Part shown: positions 18,950 through 27,506 of the stretch, piece after piece | Layout of the letters: each line of letters opens with the position of its first letter | Numbering within the stretch: position 1 is the stretch's first letter | Position numbers and translations under genes: made by a program | The notes under the pieces: generated by a model | What the model was told of the DNA's origin: nothing | Database searches by the model: none | Seen by the model: the letters and a program-made list of their open reading frames with translations, nothing else | Assembly: GCF_003076755.1 (NCBI RefSeq) | Contig: NZ_QDKM01000003.1 | Location: 62,001 to 126,000 of the forward strand | Reading direction: 5' to 3' | Length of the DNA: 64,000 nucleotides | Source: Pararhodobacter oceanensis | GTDB taxonomy: Bacteria > Pseudomonadota > Alphaproteobacteria > Rhodobacterales > Rhodobacteraceae

Positions 18950-18973
18950 GGCCGCCCTTCGGGGCGGTCTTTT
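18950..18973 (+). terminator. Intrinsic terminator of the TRAP permease gene
   Basis: An 8-bp stem GGCCGCCC / GGGCGGTC (one G-U pair) is closed by the stable tetraloop TTCG and followed by TTTT. Confidence 0.88.
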
Positions 18974-19008
18974 CACAGACCCGCCCAAGGTTGCCCCCGA
19001 GGTTTTGC

Positions 19009-20184
19009 ATGGTCACCAACGCCCCCGTCATAGACATCGACCGCGAGGCCTTCTGGCACGATCCCTACCCGACGCTGGCGCATCTGCGCGCCTCTGCCCC
19101 CGTCGCTTACGTGCCGCAACTCAATGCCACGCTGCTGACGCGGCGCGGTGACATTTGGACCTGCGAAAAGAACACCGCGGTGTTCTCCTCCGAGCAGCCC
19201 GAGGGTCTGATGACCCGCCTGATGGGGCAAAACATGATGCGCAAGGACGGCGCGGCGCATCAGGCCGAGCGCGCAGCGATTTTCCCCAGCACCTCGCCAC
19301 GCACCGTGCGCGACATCTGGCTGGCGCAATTCCAAGCCGCCGCCACAAGCATCCTCGACGCCCTCGCGCCGCAGGGCCGCGCCGATCTGGTCAGCGATTA
19401 CGCCCTGCCGCTCGCCGCCGAGGCGCTCAAGGCGATCACCGGCCTGACCAACATGAGCGCCGCCGAGATGGACCGCGTATCGCAAGGCATGATCGACGGC
19501 TGCGCCAATTACGCGGGCGATCCGCAGGTCGAGGCGCATTGCCACGCCTGCACCGCCTCAATTGACCGCCATATCGACGCCCGCATCGCCGAGATTGACG
19601 CGCGTCCCGACGCTTCGCTCCTTTCGGTGCAGCGCCGCGCCGGATTGGAGGACGCGCAAGTTCGGGCGAATATCAAACTGGCAATCTCGGGCGGGCAGAA
19701 TGAACCGCGCGACGCCATCGCCGGCACGATCTGGGCGCTGCTCACCCATCCCGAGGCCCTCAATGCCATCCAGACCGGCCATGCCACATGGCGCGACGGT
19801 TTTGAGGAATACGCCCGCTGGATCTCGCCCATCGGCATGTCCCCGCGCCGCATCGCGCAGCCCTTTACGCTGCACGGCACCACGCTCGAGCCCGGCGATA
19901 TGGCGTTCCTGATGTTCGGCGCCGCCAACCGCGACCCGGCCTGTTTCGCCGATCCCGAGCGTTTCGACCTCACTCAGAACCGCAGCAAATCCATCCCCTT
20001 CGGCGCCGGCCCGCATTTCTGCGCCGGCGCCTGGGCCGCCCGCGCCTTGATCGCCGAGGTCGCCCTGCCGATGGCCTTCGCCCGCCTCCCCCGGCTGCGC
20101 CTCGACCCCGACCATGCAGCGGTGTTCGGCGGCTGGGCCTTCCGCGGCCCGCTGTCGATCCACGTCCAATGGGACGCCCCCTAA
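19009..20184 (+). CDS. Cytochrome P450 with atypical I-helix
   Basis: A 391-residue soluble bacterial P450. The heme-ligand loop is FGAGPHFCAG (331-340; Cys338 the thiolate ligand), and the ExxR pair is EYAR (267-270). The I-helix reads GGQNEP (228-233) instead of the usual (A/G)Gx(D/E)T, so the acid-alcohol pair for O2 activation is replaced by Asn-Glu. The ATG at 19009 has GAGG six bases upstream. It stands 35 bases behind the TRAP terminator on the same strand. The substrate is unknown, and no ferredoxin or reductase gene is adjacent. Confidence 0.93.
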   Translation: MVTNAPVIDIDREAFWHDPYPTLAHLRASAPVAYVPQLNATLLTRRGDIWTCEKNTAVFSSEQPEGLMTRLMGQNMMRKDGAAHQAERAAIFPSTSPRTVRDIWLAQFQAAATSILDALAPQGRADLVSDYALPLAAEALKAITGLTNMSAAEMDRVSQGMIDGCANYAGDPQVEAHCHACTASIDRHIDARIAEIDARPDASLLSVQRRAGLEDAQVRANIKLAISGGQNEPRDAIAGTIWALLTHPEALNAIQTGHATWRDGFEEYARWISPIGMSPRRIAQPFTLHGTTLEPGDMAFLMFGAANRDPACFADPERFDLTQNRSKSIPFGAGPHFCAGAWAARALIAEVALPMAFARLPRLRLDPDHAAVFGGWAFRGPLSIHVQWDAP

Positions 20185-20300
20185 CCCCACTTTATGCCCT
20201 AAATATCCTCGGGGGATCCCAAGGGGGTGGAAAACCCCCTTGGCCGCGCGCGGGGCGGGCCCCGCCGGTTTGCACGGGGCTCGATGCCCCGCGCAAACCG
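20185..20300 (+). repeat. Type I intergenic repeat, copy 4
   Basis: It begins at the base after the P450 stop: CCCCACTTTATGCCCTAAAT ATCCTCGGGGG. A perfect hairpin CCAAGGGGG / CCCCCTTGG (20219-20243) follows, then further GC-rich palindromes. It probably terminates P450 transcription. Confidence 0.75.
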
Positions 20301-20368
20301 CCCCCTTCAACGCAAATGGACCACCCTAAGGGTGGCCCATTGCCAAAGATCGCACTCGCTACAAACGC

Positions 20369-22264
20369 TTAAGCGACAAACAGCTCTCGCGCCTCAGACC
20401 CATTGAGCACCGGACGCGCCGCGGCAAAACCCGTGCCCGCCGCCAGCTCTGGGAACAGCCCGAGCAATTCCGCCCGCGTCTGCGTATCCAGCGCATTGAG
20501 CACTGCCTCGCTGGGTTGGAAGCTCTCGCTCCAGCTACCCTCGGCGCGGATGATCTCATGGCGCTCGCACATCACATGGATATAGCTGACCGCCTCAGGC
20601 GCCTCTTGCGTCACCTCCGGCAGTGCCAAGAGATCCGCCGCCGTCACCAGAACCTCACGCTCACCGAACATCAGCTCCGCCCGTGCGCCGGTCACCAGCA
20701 TCCGGTGGCGCGGCGAGACGCGGAGGTCCTGCTCGGGCAGACCGGCGCCCAAAGCGCCCGCAGCGATGCGGATCGGCGCCGCCTGCGGGCAGGTCGCCAG
20801 TTCCGCCGCCGCCAAATCACGCCGCCCAACCCAAGCCAGCGGCTGATAGCCGTTGTCGCGGGTCAGCACCTTGTCGCCCGGCGCAAGATCCTCGACCGCG
20901 CGTTTGCCGCGCAAAGTGTCGATCATTGTGCCCGGGGTAAAGCAGATGATTTCCTCGAAATTCTCGAAATCCATCCGCGAGCCATCGGGGAAGTTCACAT
21001 AGCCGGTGTAGGTCGTGGTGCCATCGCCATTGTCGGTCGAATGGGTCACCGTCACCGCCGGAGCCGGATCACCGGGCGCGGGCTCGGGCAAGACCAGCGT
21101 GTCAAACCCGTCCGACCCATTCACCGTGCCAGTGGTCGTGGTGACAATCTCGACACGGTCATCACCCGAGCCCAGATCCAGCCGCTCGATTTCCTCGAAA
21201 CTGGCGGTCGAACCCTCATTCGACATCGTGCCTTCTTCGTCGCCGGTATAGATGACCTGCACATCCTCGGTGATCGCCGAGCCATCAAGCGTATCGCCCG
21301 CGGTCTCGCCGGTCTCGCCGCCGACAATCTCGTGATTGCCAAAACCGTCGAAGACCTGAAACACATCATCGCCCGAGCCGCCGTAAGCCAGATCATTGCC
21401 GCCATCGAGCACCAGCGTGTCATTGCCAAAGCCTGGCTCTGCCGCATCACCGGGCGCGCGTCCGCCAAGGTCACCGTCAATCGCATCGCCGTAGAGTGTG
21501 TCATCGCCCTCGCCGCCGACCAGCAGATCATCACCGGCGCCGCCGATCAGCTTGTCATCACCCGCATTGCCATAAAGCGAGTCGTTGCCGTCATTGCCCC
21601 AGATCGAGTCGTGACCCTCGCCGCCCATGATCGAATCGTCGCCATCATTCCCGAACAGGAAGTCATTGCCCGCGCCGCCGTCGATCGTGTCATCGCCGCG
21701 CCCGCCGCGAACGGTGTCATCACCGCTATGCGCATCAATCCGGCTGCCGGAATTATCGGCTTCATCGCCCTGCGCATCGGTATAGCCCGATTCAATACTG
21801 TCATTCCCATCGGTGCCATCTACCACCCCGTCAGGGATCGCCTCACCGGCGCTGGTCGCCGCCATATCGCTCTCGTCCAGCGGGCCTGCGCCGCTGACAC
21901 TCTCCAGCACCACCGCCGAGGTATCGCCATAGCTCGCGGCACCATCCATGAACATGCCGACCTTCGAGCCATCGCTCAGGGTGACAATGGCAAAGGGCAC
22001 ACCCGTCGCCGTCGAGGCGCCATTGTCGTAATGCACCGTGGTCGCATAGGTGGTGATCTCGGTGACACTCAGCGGCGCGCCATTGACCGCCACCGTATCG
22101 CCCACCGCCAGAACATCCGGCGTCGCGGTGGTCGTCTCATAGCTGTCCGAGCTGGAATCGATCCCGCCGCCCGGGCTGCCTGCGCCATTGAAGGTCAGCG
22201 TTTCACCCGCTGCGGTCGGGCCGCCCGGGGACAATGTCAGGGTGTTCAGAGATAGGTCACTCAT
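20369..22264 (-). CDS. RTX calcium-binding protein with C-terminal Hint domain
   Basis: A 631-residue acidic protein. Residues 1-140 are Ser/Thr/Asp-rich without a recognised domain. Residues about 148-310 carry repeated nonapeptide-like units (GGAGNDFLF, GGEGHDSIW, GNAGDDKLI, GGAGDDLLV, GGEGDDTLY) of the hemolysin-type calcium-binding kind. From Cys441 (CFTPGTMIDT) to about 600 there is a Hint domain of the type common in Rhodobacteraceae. Export by a type I system and self-processing at the Hint domain are expected from the family but not shown here, and no ABC exporter gene is adjacent. GAGGAAAAG precedes the ATG. Confidence 0.88.
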   Translation of the reverse strand: MSDLSLNTLTLSPGGPTAAGETLTFNGAGSPGGGIDSSSDSYETTTATPDVLAVGDTVAVNGAPLSVTEITTYATTVHYDNGASTATGVPFAIVTLSDGSKVGMFMDGAASYGDTSAVVLESVSGAGPLDESDMAATSAGEAIPDGVVDGTDGNDSIESGYTDAQGDEADNSGSRIDAHSGDDTVRGGRGDDTIDGGAGNDFLFGNDGDDSIMGGEGHDSIWGNDGNDSLYGNAGDDKLIGGAGDDLLVGGEGDDTLYGDAIDGDLGGRAPGDAAEPGFGNDTLVLDGGNDLAYGGSGDDVFQVFDGFGNHEIVGGETGETAGDTLDGSAITEDVQVIYTGDEEGTMSNEGSTASFEEIERLDLGSGDDRVEIVTTTTGTVNGSDGFDTLVLPEPAPGDPAPAVTVTHSTDNGDGTTTYTGYVNFPDGSRMDFENFEEIICFTPGTMIDTLRGKRAVEDLAPGDKVLTRDNGYQPLAWVGRRDLAAAELATCPQAAPIRIAAGALGAGLPEQDLRVSPRHRMLVTGARAELMFGEREVLVTAADLLALPEVTQEAPEAVSYIHVMCERHEIIRAEGSWSESFQPSEAVLNALDTQTRAELLGLFPELAAGTGFAAARPVLNGSEARELFVA

Positions 22265-22464
22265 AGTCTTTTCCTCGATAACTCACCCGCAGAGGGCCTG
22301 GTCCAATCTACATTCCGAGCGGGCGCATATATTAAGGGGGATTGCGCATCGGCGCTGCACTCGGGCTCATTCCACTGACAAGCAGGAATATCGGGAGTTT
22401 ATGCAGTAAATCAGTCCGAAAAACGTCAATTGTTGGGCGGGTGGAAACAGGGTGTTCAAACTCT

Positions 22465-23370
22465 TTACGCGTCCATTGCGGCCCGGCACCGCGGAATCAT
22501 AAAGTCGATAAACCCTTGCACCTTTGGATCTTGCAGCTTGCGATGCGGGTAGAGGCAAGTCAAGACAGAGGGCAGCGGCGGCGTTTCCGGCAGGATTTCA
22601 ACCAGTTCGCCGTTCTTCAGGGCGCCTTTGACCTCGAAGCGCGGGACATTGGCAATGCCCTTACCATCCAGCGCCCAATTGAGCAGCACATCCCCTTCAT
22701 CGGCATCAAACCGGCCATTGGCGACGATTTTACGCGGCCCGTCTTCGGTTTCCAGCATCCAGAAATAATCCGGCGAGCGCGGGAATCGCAGCAATAGGCA
22801 ATGATGGGCGGGTTCCATTAAATCCCGCGGATTGCTCACCGGCCCGTGTCGCTCCAGATATTCCGGGGTGGCACAGAGCACCCGCGGCACATCCGCGACC
22901 TTGCGCTGCTTGAGGTTGGAATCCCGCGGCGTGCCCAGAAAAAACGCCACATCCAGCTCCTCCTCGAACAGATCGACGCGGCGATCGGACAGCCGCAAAC
23001 GCACATCGACATGGGCGAAAGCCTCGCAATATTCGGGCACCAAAGGCGCCACCAAACGCCGCCCGATGCCCAAAGGCGCGGTGACCCGAAGGGTGCCGCG
23101 CGGATTGCTGGCGATCCCTGCCAGCGAGGCTTCGGCATCCTCCAATGTCGAAATCACCCGCCGCGCCTGATCATAGAACATCCGTCCGGCCTCGGTCGGC
23201 ACCAGTTTGCGCGTGGTGCGGTTCAACAACCGCGTGCCCAGCCGCGCCTCCAGCTCCTTGATCCGCTTCGAGGCCACCGCTGGCGTTAACCGCAGATCCC
23301 GCCCGCCCGAGGTGATCGAGCCCAGCTCCACCACCCGCACGAAAACCTTGATGCTCTCCAAATAAGCCAC
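22465..23370 (-). CDS. LysR-family transcriptional regulator
   Basis: A 301-residue regulator with an N-terminal winged helix-turn-helix (about 1-60, including LTPAVASKRIKELEARLGTRLLNRTTR) and a LysR substrate-binding domain. I chose the GTG at 23370 (AYLESIKVFVRVVELGS), the common N-terminus of this subgroup, with GGGGGGA upstream; an ATG lies eight codons earlier. The target is unknown. The divergent neighbour is an M20 amidohydrolase gene about 300 bases away, a usual arrangement for a LysR target. Confidence 0.9.
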   Translation of the reverse strand: MAYLESIKVFVRVVELGSITSGGRDLRLTPAVASKRIKELEARLGTRLLNRTTRKLVPTEAGRMFYDQARRVISTLEDAEASLAGIASNPRGTLRVTAPLGIGRRLVAPLVPEYCEAFAHVDVRLRLSDRRVDLFEEELDVAFFLGTPRDSNLKQRKVADVPRVLCATPEYLERHGPVSNPRDLMEPAHHCLLLRFPRSPDYFWMLETEDGPRKIVANGRFDADEGDVLLNWALDGKGIANVPRFEVKGALKNGELVEILPETPPLPSVLTCLYPHRKLQDPKVQGFIDFMIPRCRAAMDA

Positions 23371-23421
23371 AAATCCCCCCGTTTGCGCGATCATACCGCC
23401 CTCGCCGCCCCCGCCGCCAGC

Positions 23422-23510
23422 AACTTTATGCCTTAAATATCCCGGGGGAATGCACCGCCCCGCGGGGCATGTTGGGGCAGCGCCCCATCGGCTTGGCCGC
23501 AGGCCATGGC
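23422..23510 (+). repeat. Type I intergenic repeat, copy 5
   Basis: AACTTTATGCCTTAAATATC CCGGGGG is followed by TTGGGGC-AGC-GCCCCAT and GGCTTGGCC-GCA-GGCCATGGC palindromes. It is the only copy lying in a divergent intergenic region (LysR gene and hipO-like gene) rather than directly behind a gene in sense. Confidence 0.65.
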
Positions 23511-23667
23511 GTGTGCGATCCGCAGGATCGCCGGGGCTGACGCGGGCGTGGGCCCTGCGCCCGCACCCGTGTCAGCGCAACTCCCTACCGCCCAGCGCAA
23601 CCGAGGACCGGCTTGCAACCCGCCGCGCTTCTCGGGCAAGTTGACGCGACACTAACCAGAGGTTCCC

Positions 23668-24822
23668 ATGACCATTCCCCAGCGCCTGCGCGATTTCGCC
23701 GATGATCTGACCGCCATCCGCCGCGATCTGCACCAACATCCCGAACTCGGCTTCGAGGAGGTCCGCACCTCCGGCATCGTCGCCCAGCACCTGCGCGACT
23801 TTGGCATCGAGGTGACCACCGGCATCGGCAAGACCGGCGTGGTCGGCGTGCTCAAGGGCAACCGCCCGGGCCGCACCATCGGGCTGCGCGCCGATATGGA
23901 TGCGCTGCCGATCGATGAGCAAACCAACCTGCCCTATGCCTCGAAAACCCCCGGCGTGATGCATGCCTGCGGCCACGACGCGCATACCGCGATCCTTCTG
24001 GGCACCGCCCGCTATCTCGCCGAGACCCGCGATTTTGCTGGCACCGCGGTGTTCATCTTCCAGCCGGCCGAAGAAGGCTTGGGCGGCGCCCGCGCGATGA
24101 TCGCCGAAGGGCTGTTCGAGCGCTTCCCTTGCGATGAAATCTACGGGCTGCACAATTCGCCCTACACCGAACCCGGAAAAATCGGCGTGCGCCCGGGCAA
24201 GGCGATGGCGGGGGCGAATTTCTTTGATATCGAGATCACCGCCAAAGGCTGCCACGCCGCCACGCCGCATAACGGCATCGACAGCATCGTGATCGCCTCG
24301 GCGCTGGTGCAGCAATTGCAATCCATCGTCGCGCGCAATGTGCCGGCCCATGAGAAAGTGGTGCTCTCGGTCACCCAGATGCACGCGGGCTCGGCCTATA
24401 ACGTGCTGCCCGAGGTCGCCACGCTGGCCGGCACGGTGCGCTATTTCGACCGCGATCAGGCCGAGATGGTCACCCAGCGCATGCAGGATCTTTGCGACGG
24501 CATGGCGCGCAGCTACGGGGTCGAGATTTCGCTAGCAATGCGCAATGTGTTCGACGTGCTGGAAAATGATCCCGAAATGTCGCAGGCGCTCTATGAGGCG
24601 GCGCAGGGTCTCGTCGGCGAGGATGCGTTTTTGCACGACAGTCAGGTGATGGGCTCCGAGGATTTTGCCGATATGCTGCAGGTCGTGCGCGGCGCGCATT
24701 GCACCATCGGCCATAGCGGCTCGGTGCCGCTGCACAATCCGGGCTTTGTGCTCGATGACGCGCTCTTGCCATTGGGCGCGGCACTGATGGCGCGGATGGT
24801 CGAGACCCGCGGCGGCGCTTAA
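23668..24822 (+). CDS. M20-family amidohydrolase (hippurate hydrolase-like)
   Basis: A 384-residue zinc-type aminoacylase/carboxypeptidase homologue that hydrolyses N-acyl amino acids. Metal-site motifs are MHACGHDAH and FQPAEEGLGG. RRDLHQHPELGFEE at the N-terminus and MGSEDFADML near the C-terminus are diagnostic of the HipO/IAA-amino-acid hydrolase group. AGAGG precedes the ATG. The exact substrate is not determinable. It is convergent with doxX, with a shared hairpin between them. Confidence 0.93.
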   Translation: MTIPQRLRDFADDLTAIRRDLHQHPELGFEEVRTSGIVAQHLRDFGIEVTTGIGKTGVVGVLKGNRPGRTIGLRADMDALPIDEQTNLPYASKTPGVMHACGHDAHTAILLGTARYLAETRDFAGTAVFIFQPAEEGLGGARAMIAEGLFERFPCDEIYGLHNSPYTEPGKIGVRPGKAMAGANFFDIEITAKGCHAATPHNGIDSIVIASALVQQLQSIVARNVPAHEKVVLSVTQMHAGSAYNVLPEVATLAGTVRYFDRDQAEMVTQRMQDLCDGMARSYGVEISLAMRNVFDVLENDPEMSQALYEAAQGLVGEDAFLHDSQVMGSEDFADMLQVVRGAHCTIGHSGSVPLHNPGFVLDDALLPLGAALMARMVETRGGA

Positions 24823-24837
24823 CGCGACAAAATGATC

Positions 24838-24864
24838 GCGCCGCAGAGCCTTTGCCTGCGGCGC
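24838..24864. terminator. Shared hairpin between convergent hipO-like gene and doxX
   Basis: A perfect 9-bp stem GCGCCGCAG / CTGCGGCGC with a 9-nt loop lies between two convergent stop codons. It has no T-tract, so terminator function is only probable. Confidence 0.55.
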
Positions 24865-24896
24865 ATTCCACGTCTTGCGGGAGGATCAGAGCGACG

Positions 24897-25364
24897 TCAC
24901 CGCTCCAGCCCTAACAACCGATCCAGCGACAGCCGCCCCGGCCCATAGGCCAGCAGCACCAGAAAGCTTGCCGCCCACAGCCCGTGGGTGACCCAAGCGT
25001 TCGGATAGACGAAAATCTGGATCACCAGCGTCATCCCCAAAAGCGCCAGCGCCGAGAGGCGGGTGAACAGCCCCACGATCAGCAGCACCGAAAACACATG
25101 TTCGGCAATCGTCGCCATCACCGCGGCCAGCGCCGAGGGGATGATCGGCAGCGCGTATTCATGCTCGAACAGGAACCATGTCGAATCCGCAATCGCAAAG
25201 CCCTCGACCTTGGTCTGGCCGGATAGGAAAAACACCCAAGCCACGAACACCCGCGCCGCCAGCCCGACCAGATCCTTGGGCACCAGCCGCCCGATCAGCG
25301 CATTCAACGCCTGCACTCTTCCGCGCAGCCCGAGGGCGGCTGGGGTTAAACTGGAGTCGGTCAT
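24897..25364 (-). CDS. DoxX-family membrane protein of the bufferin operon
   Basis: A 155-residue integral membrane protein with four predicted helices. Motifs are [20 protein letters not shown] and [25 protein letters not shown], typical of DoxX. The ATG at 25364 overlaps the bufC stop (ATGA) and has AGGAGA upstream. The frame continues further upstream without family-like sequence. DoxX genes commonly accompany DUF692/DUF2063 pairs. A role in redox handling or membrane steps of peptide maturation is inferred, not shown. Confidence 0.9.
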   Translation of the reverse strand: MTDSSLTPAALGLRGRVQALNALIGRLVPKDLVGLAARVFVAWVFFLSGQTKVEGFAIADSTWFLFEHEYALPIIPSALAAVMATIAEHVFSVLLIVGLFTRLSALALLGMTLVIQIFVYPNAWVTHGLWAASFLVLLAYGPGRLSLDRLLGLER

Positions 25365-26104
25365 AGGGTCTCTCCTGTGATAGCGGTGATCAGCCCGTGT
25401 TTCAGCAATAGCGCCAGTATCCGTGTCGGGTCTCCGTGCCCTGCGGCCGCGCCGAGACTCCGCCCCGCGTGCAACTCGCGCAGCACCGCGCAATCTGCGG
25501 CCTCCAGCGGAATCACCGGCACCTCAAACGCCGGCAAACGCGCGATCAGGGCAAATTCGGCGCCCGTGGGCAGTGGCTGCGCCTCGGCGCCGGGCTGGTT
25601 GTTGGTCCAGATGCTGACCACCGGCCAGGCGCTGCCAAAGGCCGCCACCGAGGGCGCCAGTGTCAGCCGCAGCCCCGAGGGATCACCGCGCGTCAGCGCC
25701 GCCGGATCGGCGACGGGCGCATCCGCCGCGTGATAGGCAAGCCCGCGCGCCCATTCCAGCCGCGCCACATCGCCCAGATAGGGCAGACCGGCGGCAGGCG
25801 GGAACCCCTCGATAAACCCTGCGAACTCCGCGCCCCAGTCGATCAGAACCGGCGTTTGCGGCGGATGACTGGCGGCAAATGCCCGCCCCATCGCAGTGAA
25901 AAACGCTGCCCCGACCAACCGCTCGACCACCGCAAACCGCTGCGACAGGGCGCTGCACAGCCCGTGCTGCACGTTGTTGCGGTAGACCAGAAACCGCCGC
26001 TCTACCGCATCCGCCTGCGCCAGCCCGTCCGGCGTGGCCGTGGTCCAAAGCGCGTTGTGAAATCGTGCCTGCATCGCCGCGTGAGAATCAAGCAGCGCAG
26101 TCAT
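25361..26104 (-). CDS. bufC: DUF2063 partner protein, BufC-like
   Basis: A 247-residue protein with the N-terminal DUF2063 domain (about 8-100; [18 protein letters not shown] is diagnostic). It is annotated in databases as putative DNA-binding, but it serves as the partner of the MNIO enzyme, probably recruiting the precursor peptide. The ATG at 26104 lies inside the end of bufB (17-bp overlap), with AAAGG upstream; a GTG directly precedes it. It is translationally coupled to both neighbours. Confidence 0.9.
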   Translation of the reverse strand: MTALLDSHAAMQARFHNALWTTATPDGLAQADAVERRFLVYRNNVQHGLCSALSQRFAVVERLVGAAFFTAMGRAFAASHPPQTPVLIDWGAEFAGFIEGFPPAAGLPYLGDVARLEWARGLAYHAADAPVADPAALTRGDPSGLRLTLAPSVAAFGSAWPVVSIWTNNQPGAEAQPLPTGAEFALIARLPAFEVPVIPLEAADCAVLRELHAGRSLGAAAGHGDPTRILALLLKHGLITAITGETL

Positions 26105-26945
26105 CACGCGCGCCTTTCAAGATCCCATCGGCGCGCGCAGCCTCGGCCTGTAGCACCGCGAATTCGGGAATATCATTATCCCATTCCACCAGCGCAGGCA
26201 GCGGACCGGCGCGCGCGATCACCTCGGCGAATAGCGTCCAGACCGGATCAGCGACGGGGCGCGCGTGGCTGTCGATCAATAAGGGACCGTCCGGCAGTTC
26301 CTCGCTGTCATGCCCCGCAAGATGGATCTCGCCGACCAGTTCCAGCGGGAACTCGGCCAGATAGGCGCGCGGATCAAACCGGTGGTTGGTGGCGCTGACA
26401 AAGACGTTGTTGACGTCCAAGAGCAGCCCGCAACCGCTGCGCCGCGCGATCTCGCGCAGGAAATCGACCTCACCCCAAGTGCTATCCTCAAAAGTGACAT
26501 AGGTCGCGGGGTTCTCCAGCAACATGCGTCGGCCCAGCGCCTCTTGGGTCTGTTCGATATGGGCGCAAATCACCGCCAGCGTCTCATCGGTATAGGGCAG
26601 CGGCAGTAGGTCATTGAGCCAAGCTGCCCCATGCGAGGACCACGCCAGATGCTCGGAAAAACTCGCCGGTTGATAGCACTCGATCAAGACCCGCAAACGG
26701 GCCAGATGATCGCGGTCCAACGCGCCCGCGCCACCAATGGACAGGCCAACCCCGTGCAGCGAGATCGGATAGTCGGCGCGTAACCGCTCCAGCATCGCAT
26801 GCGGCGCCCCGCCCGCGCCCATGTAATTCTCGGCGTGGACCTCATAGAAACCGGTGGCCTCGGGGCTGGCGAGGATCTGCGGGTAATGCTCGGGCTTGAA
26901 GCCAAGGCCGGAACGGGCGGGCAGCGAAGTCGGGATCAACAGCAT
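26088..26945 (-). CDS. bufB: DUF692 multinuclear non-heme iron oxidase (MNIO), BufB-like
   Basis: A 285-residue TIM-barrel enzyme of the DUF692 (MNIO) family. Members modify cysteines of peptide precursors using iron and O2, giving thiooxazole-type groups in bufferins. Candidate metal ligands are in EVHAEN (35-40), His64, SEH (97-99), LEN (143-145), DVNN (177-180), EIHLAGH (206-212), DSH (225-227) and EWD (254-256). GGAGGA precedes the ATG. It follows bufA after 86 bases containing a hairpin. Its product is predicted to act on BufA in the cytoplasm before export. Confidence 0.93.
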   Translation of the reverse strand: MLLIPTSLPARSGLGFKPEHYPQILASPEATGFYEVHAENYMGAGGAPHAMLERLRADYPISLHGVGLSIGGAGALDRDHLARLRVLIECYQPASFSEHLAWSSHGAAWLNDLLPLPYTDETLAVICAHIEQTQEALGRRMLLENPATYVTFEDSTWGEVDFLREIARRSGCGLLLDVNNVFVSATNHRFDPRAYLAEFPLELVGEIHLAGHDSEELPDGPLLIDSHARPVADPVWTLFAEVIARAGPLPALVEWDNDIPEFAVLQAEAARADGILKGARDDCAA

Positions 26946-26987
26946 AGGGTCCTCCGGCGGCGGGCAAAATCATTGCGGAAAGGCTCG

Positions 26988-27018
26988 AAAACGGGGGCAG
27001 GCACGCTCGCCCGCCCCC
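26988..27018 (-). terminator. Partial terminator/attenuator between bufA and bufB
   Basis: On the transcribed minus strand, GGGGGCGGGC pairs with GCCTGCCCCC (one G-U) around the loop GAGCGT. CG and then TTTT follow. It is placed to lower transcription of the enzyme genes relative to the peptide gene. Confidence 0.6.
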
Positions 27019-27031
27019 AAAGACGCGCGGC

Positions 27032-27337
27032 TCAGGCCGGCAGGTCGCGGTTCATGCTGACATAGGAGCCGTCGCGCATCGTGCCGTCCTCCATCGCCGG
27101 CATCTCGATCGAGTTGCAGGTGCCCGCCGGAACAAGCGTCCAGGCGTTGCCCTGATAATCCATCGTCGAGGTGCCCGCACAGGTGGTGCCCGGTCCGGCG
27201 GCGCAATCGTTCTCACCCGCCATCGAGACGCCAAAGCAGCGCTCCATATCGGCGTGTTCCTCGGCCTGCACCGCGCCTCCGGCGAGGGTCAAAGCGGCAG
27301 CCACCGAAGCGGCAAGAAGTTTGGTCGAATTGTCCAT
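27032..27337 (-). CDS. bufA: Bufferin-type precursor peptide (DUF2282), BufA-like
   Basis: A 101-residue secreted peptide precursor. The signal peptide has a hydrophobic core [15 protein letters not shown] and likely cleavage after AVQA (residue 25). The mature part has exactly four cysteines (34, 45, 53, 74) in the family pattern ERCFGV, ENDCAA, TTCAGT, GTCNS. Bufferins of this family are copper-binding peptides in which two of the four cysteines are converted by the MNIO enzyme. AGGAGAGAG precedes the ATG at 27337. It is the first gene of the operon and is divergent from the sigF-like gene. The residues GPGTTC depart from the NGHSC-like version I recall for related peptides. Confidence 0.92.
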   Translation of the reverse strand: MDNSTKLLAASVAAALTLAGGAVQAEEHADMERCFGVSMAGENDCAAGPGTTCAGTSTMDYQGNAWTLVPAGTCNSIEMPAMEDGTMRDGSYVSMNRDLPA

Positions 27338-27388
27338 GGGTCTCTCTCTCCTGTTGAAGCCTGCGGTGTTGCGGGCCTGACTGACAGG

Positions 27389-27421
27389 ACGCGGGGACGC
27401 CGCGCTGCGTTACGCGGTTCA
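27389..27421 (-). promoter_or_regulatory. Candidate ECF-sigma promoter of bufA
   Basis: On the minus strand, TGAACC (27421-27416) and CGTC (27399-27396) are separated by exactly 16 bases. This fits the common ECF pattern of an AAC-containing -35 and a CGTC -10. The predicted start would give a leader of about 50 nt before bufA. The divergent sigma gene is the natural candidate to use it. Confidence 0.5.
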
Positions 27422-27506
27422 CGCAGGCGTGACATCCGCCGGTTTTTCCGTGATGTTTGGGACAGGCGATGTAACAACACTTGCAAATGACCCGTAAGGA
27501 GACTGC

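Noticed and set aside
27474-27500. TGTAAC-N17-CGTA before sigF as an autoregulatory SigF promoter.
   Set aside because: The -10 would overlap the Shine-Dalgarno and place the transcript start at the start codon; not credible for a gene with a good ribosome binding site.
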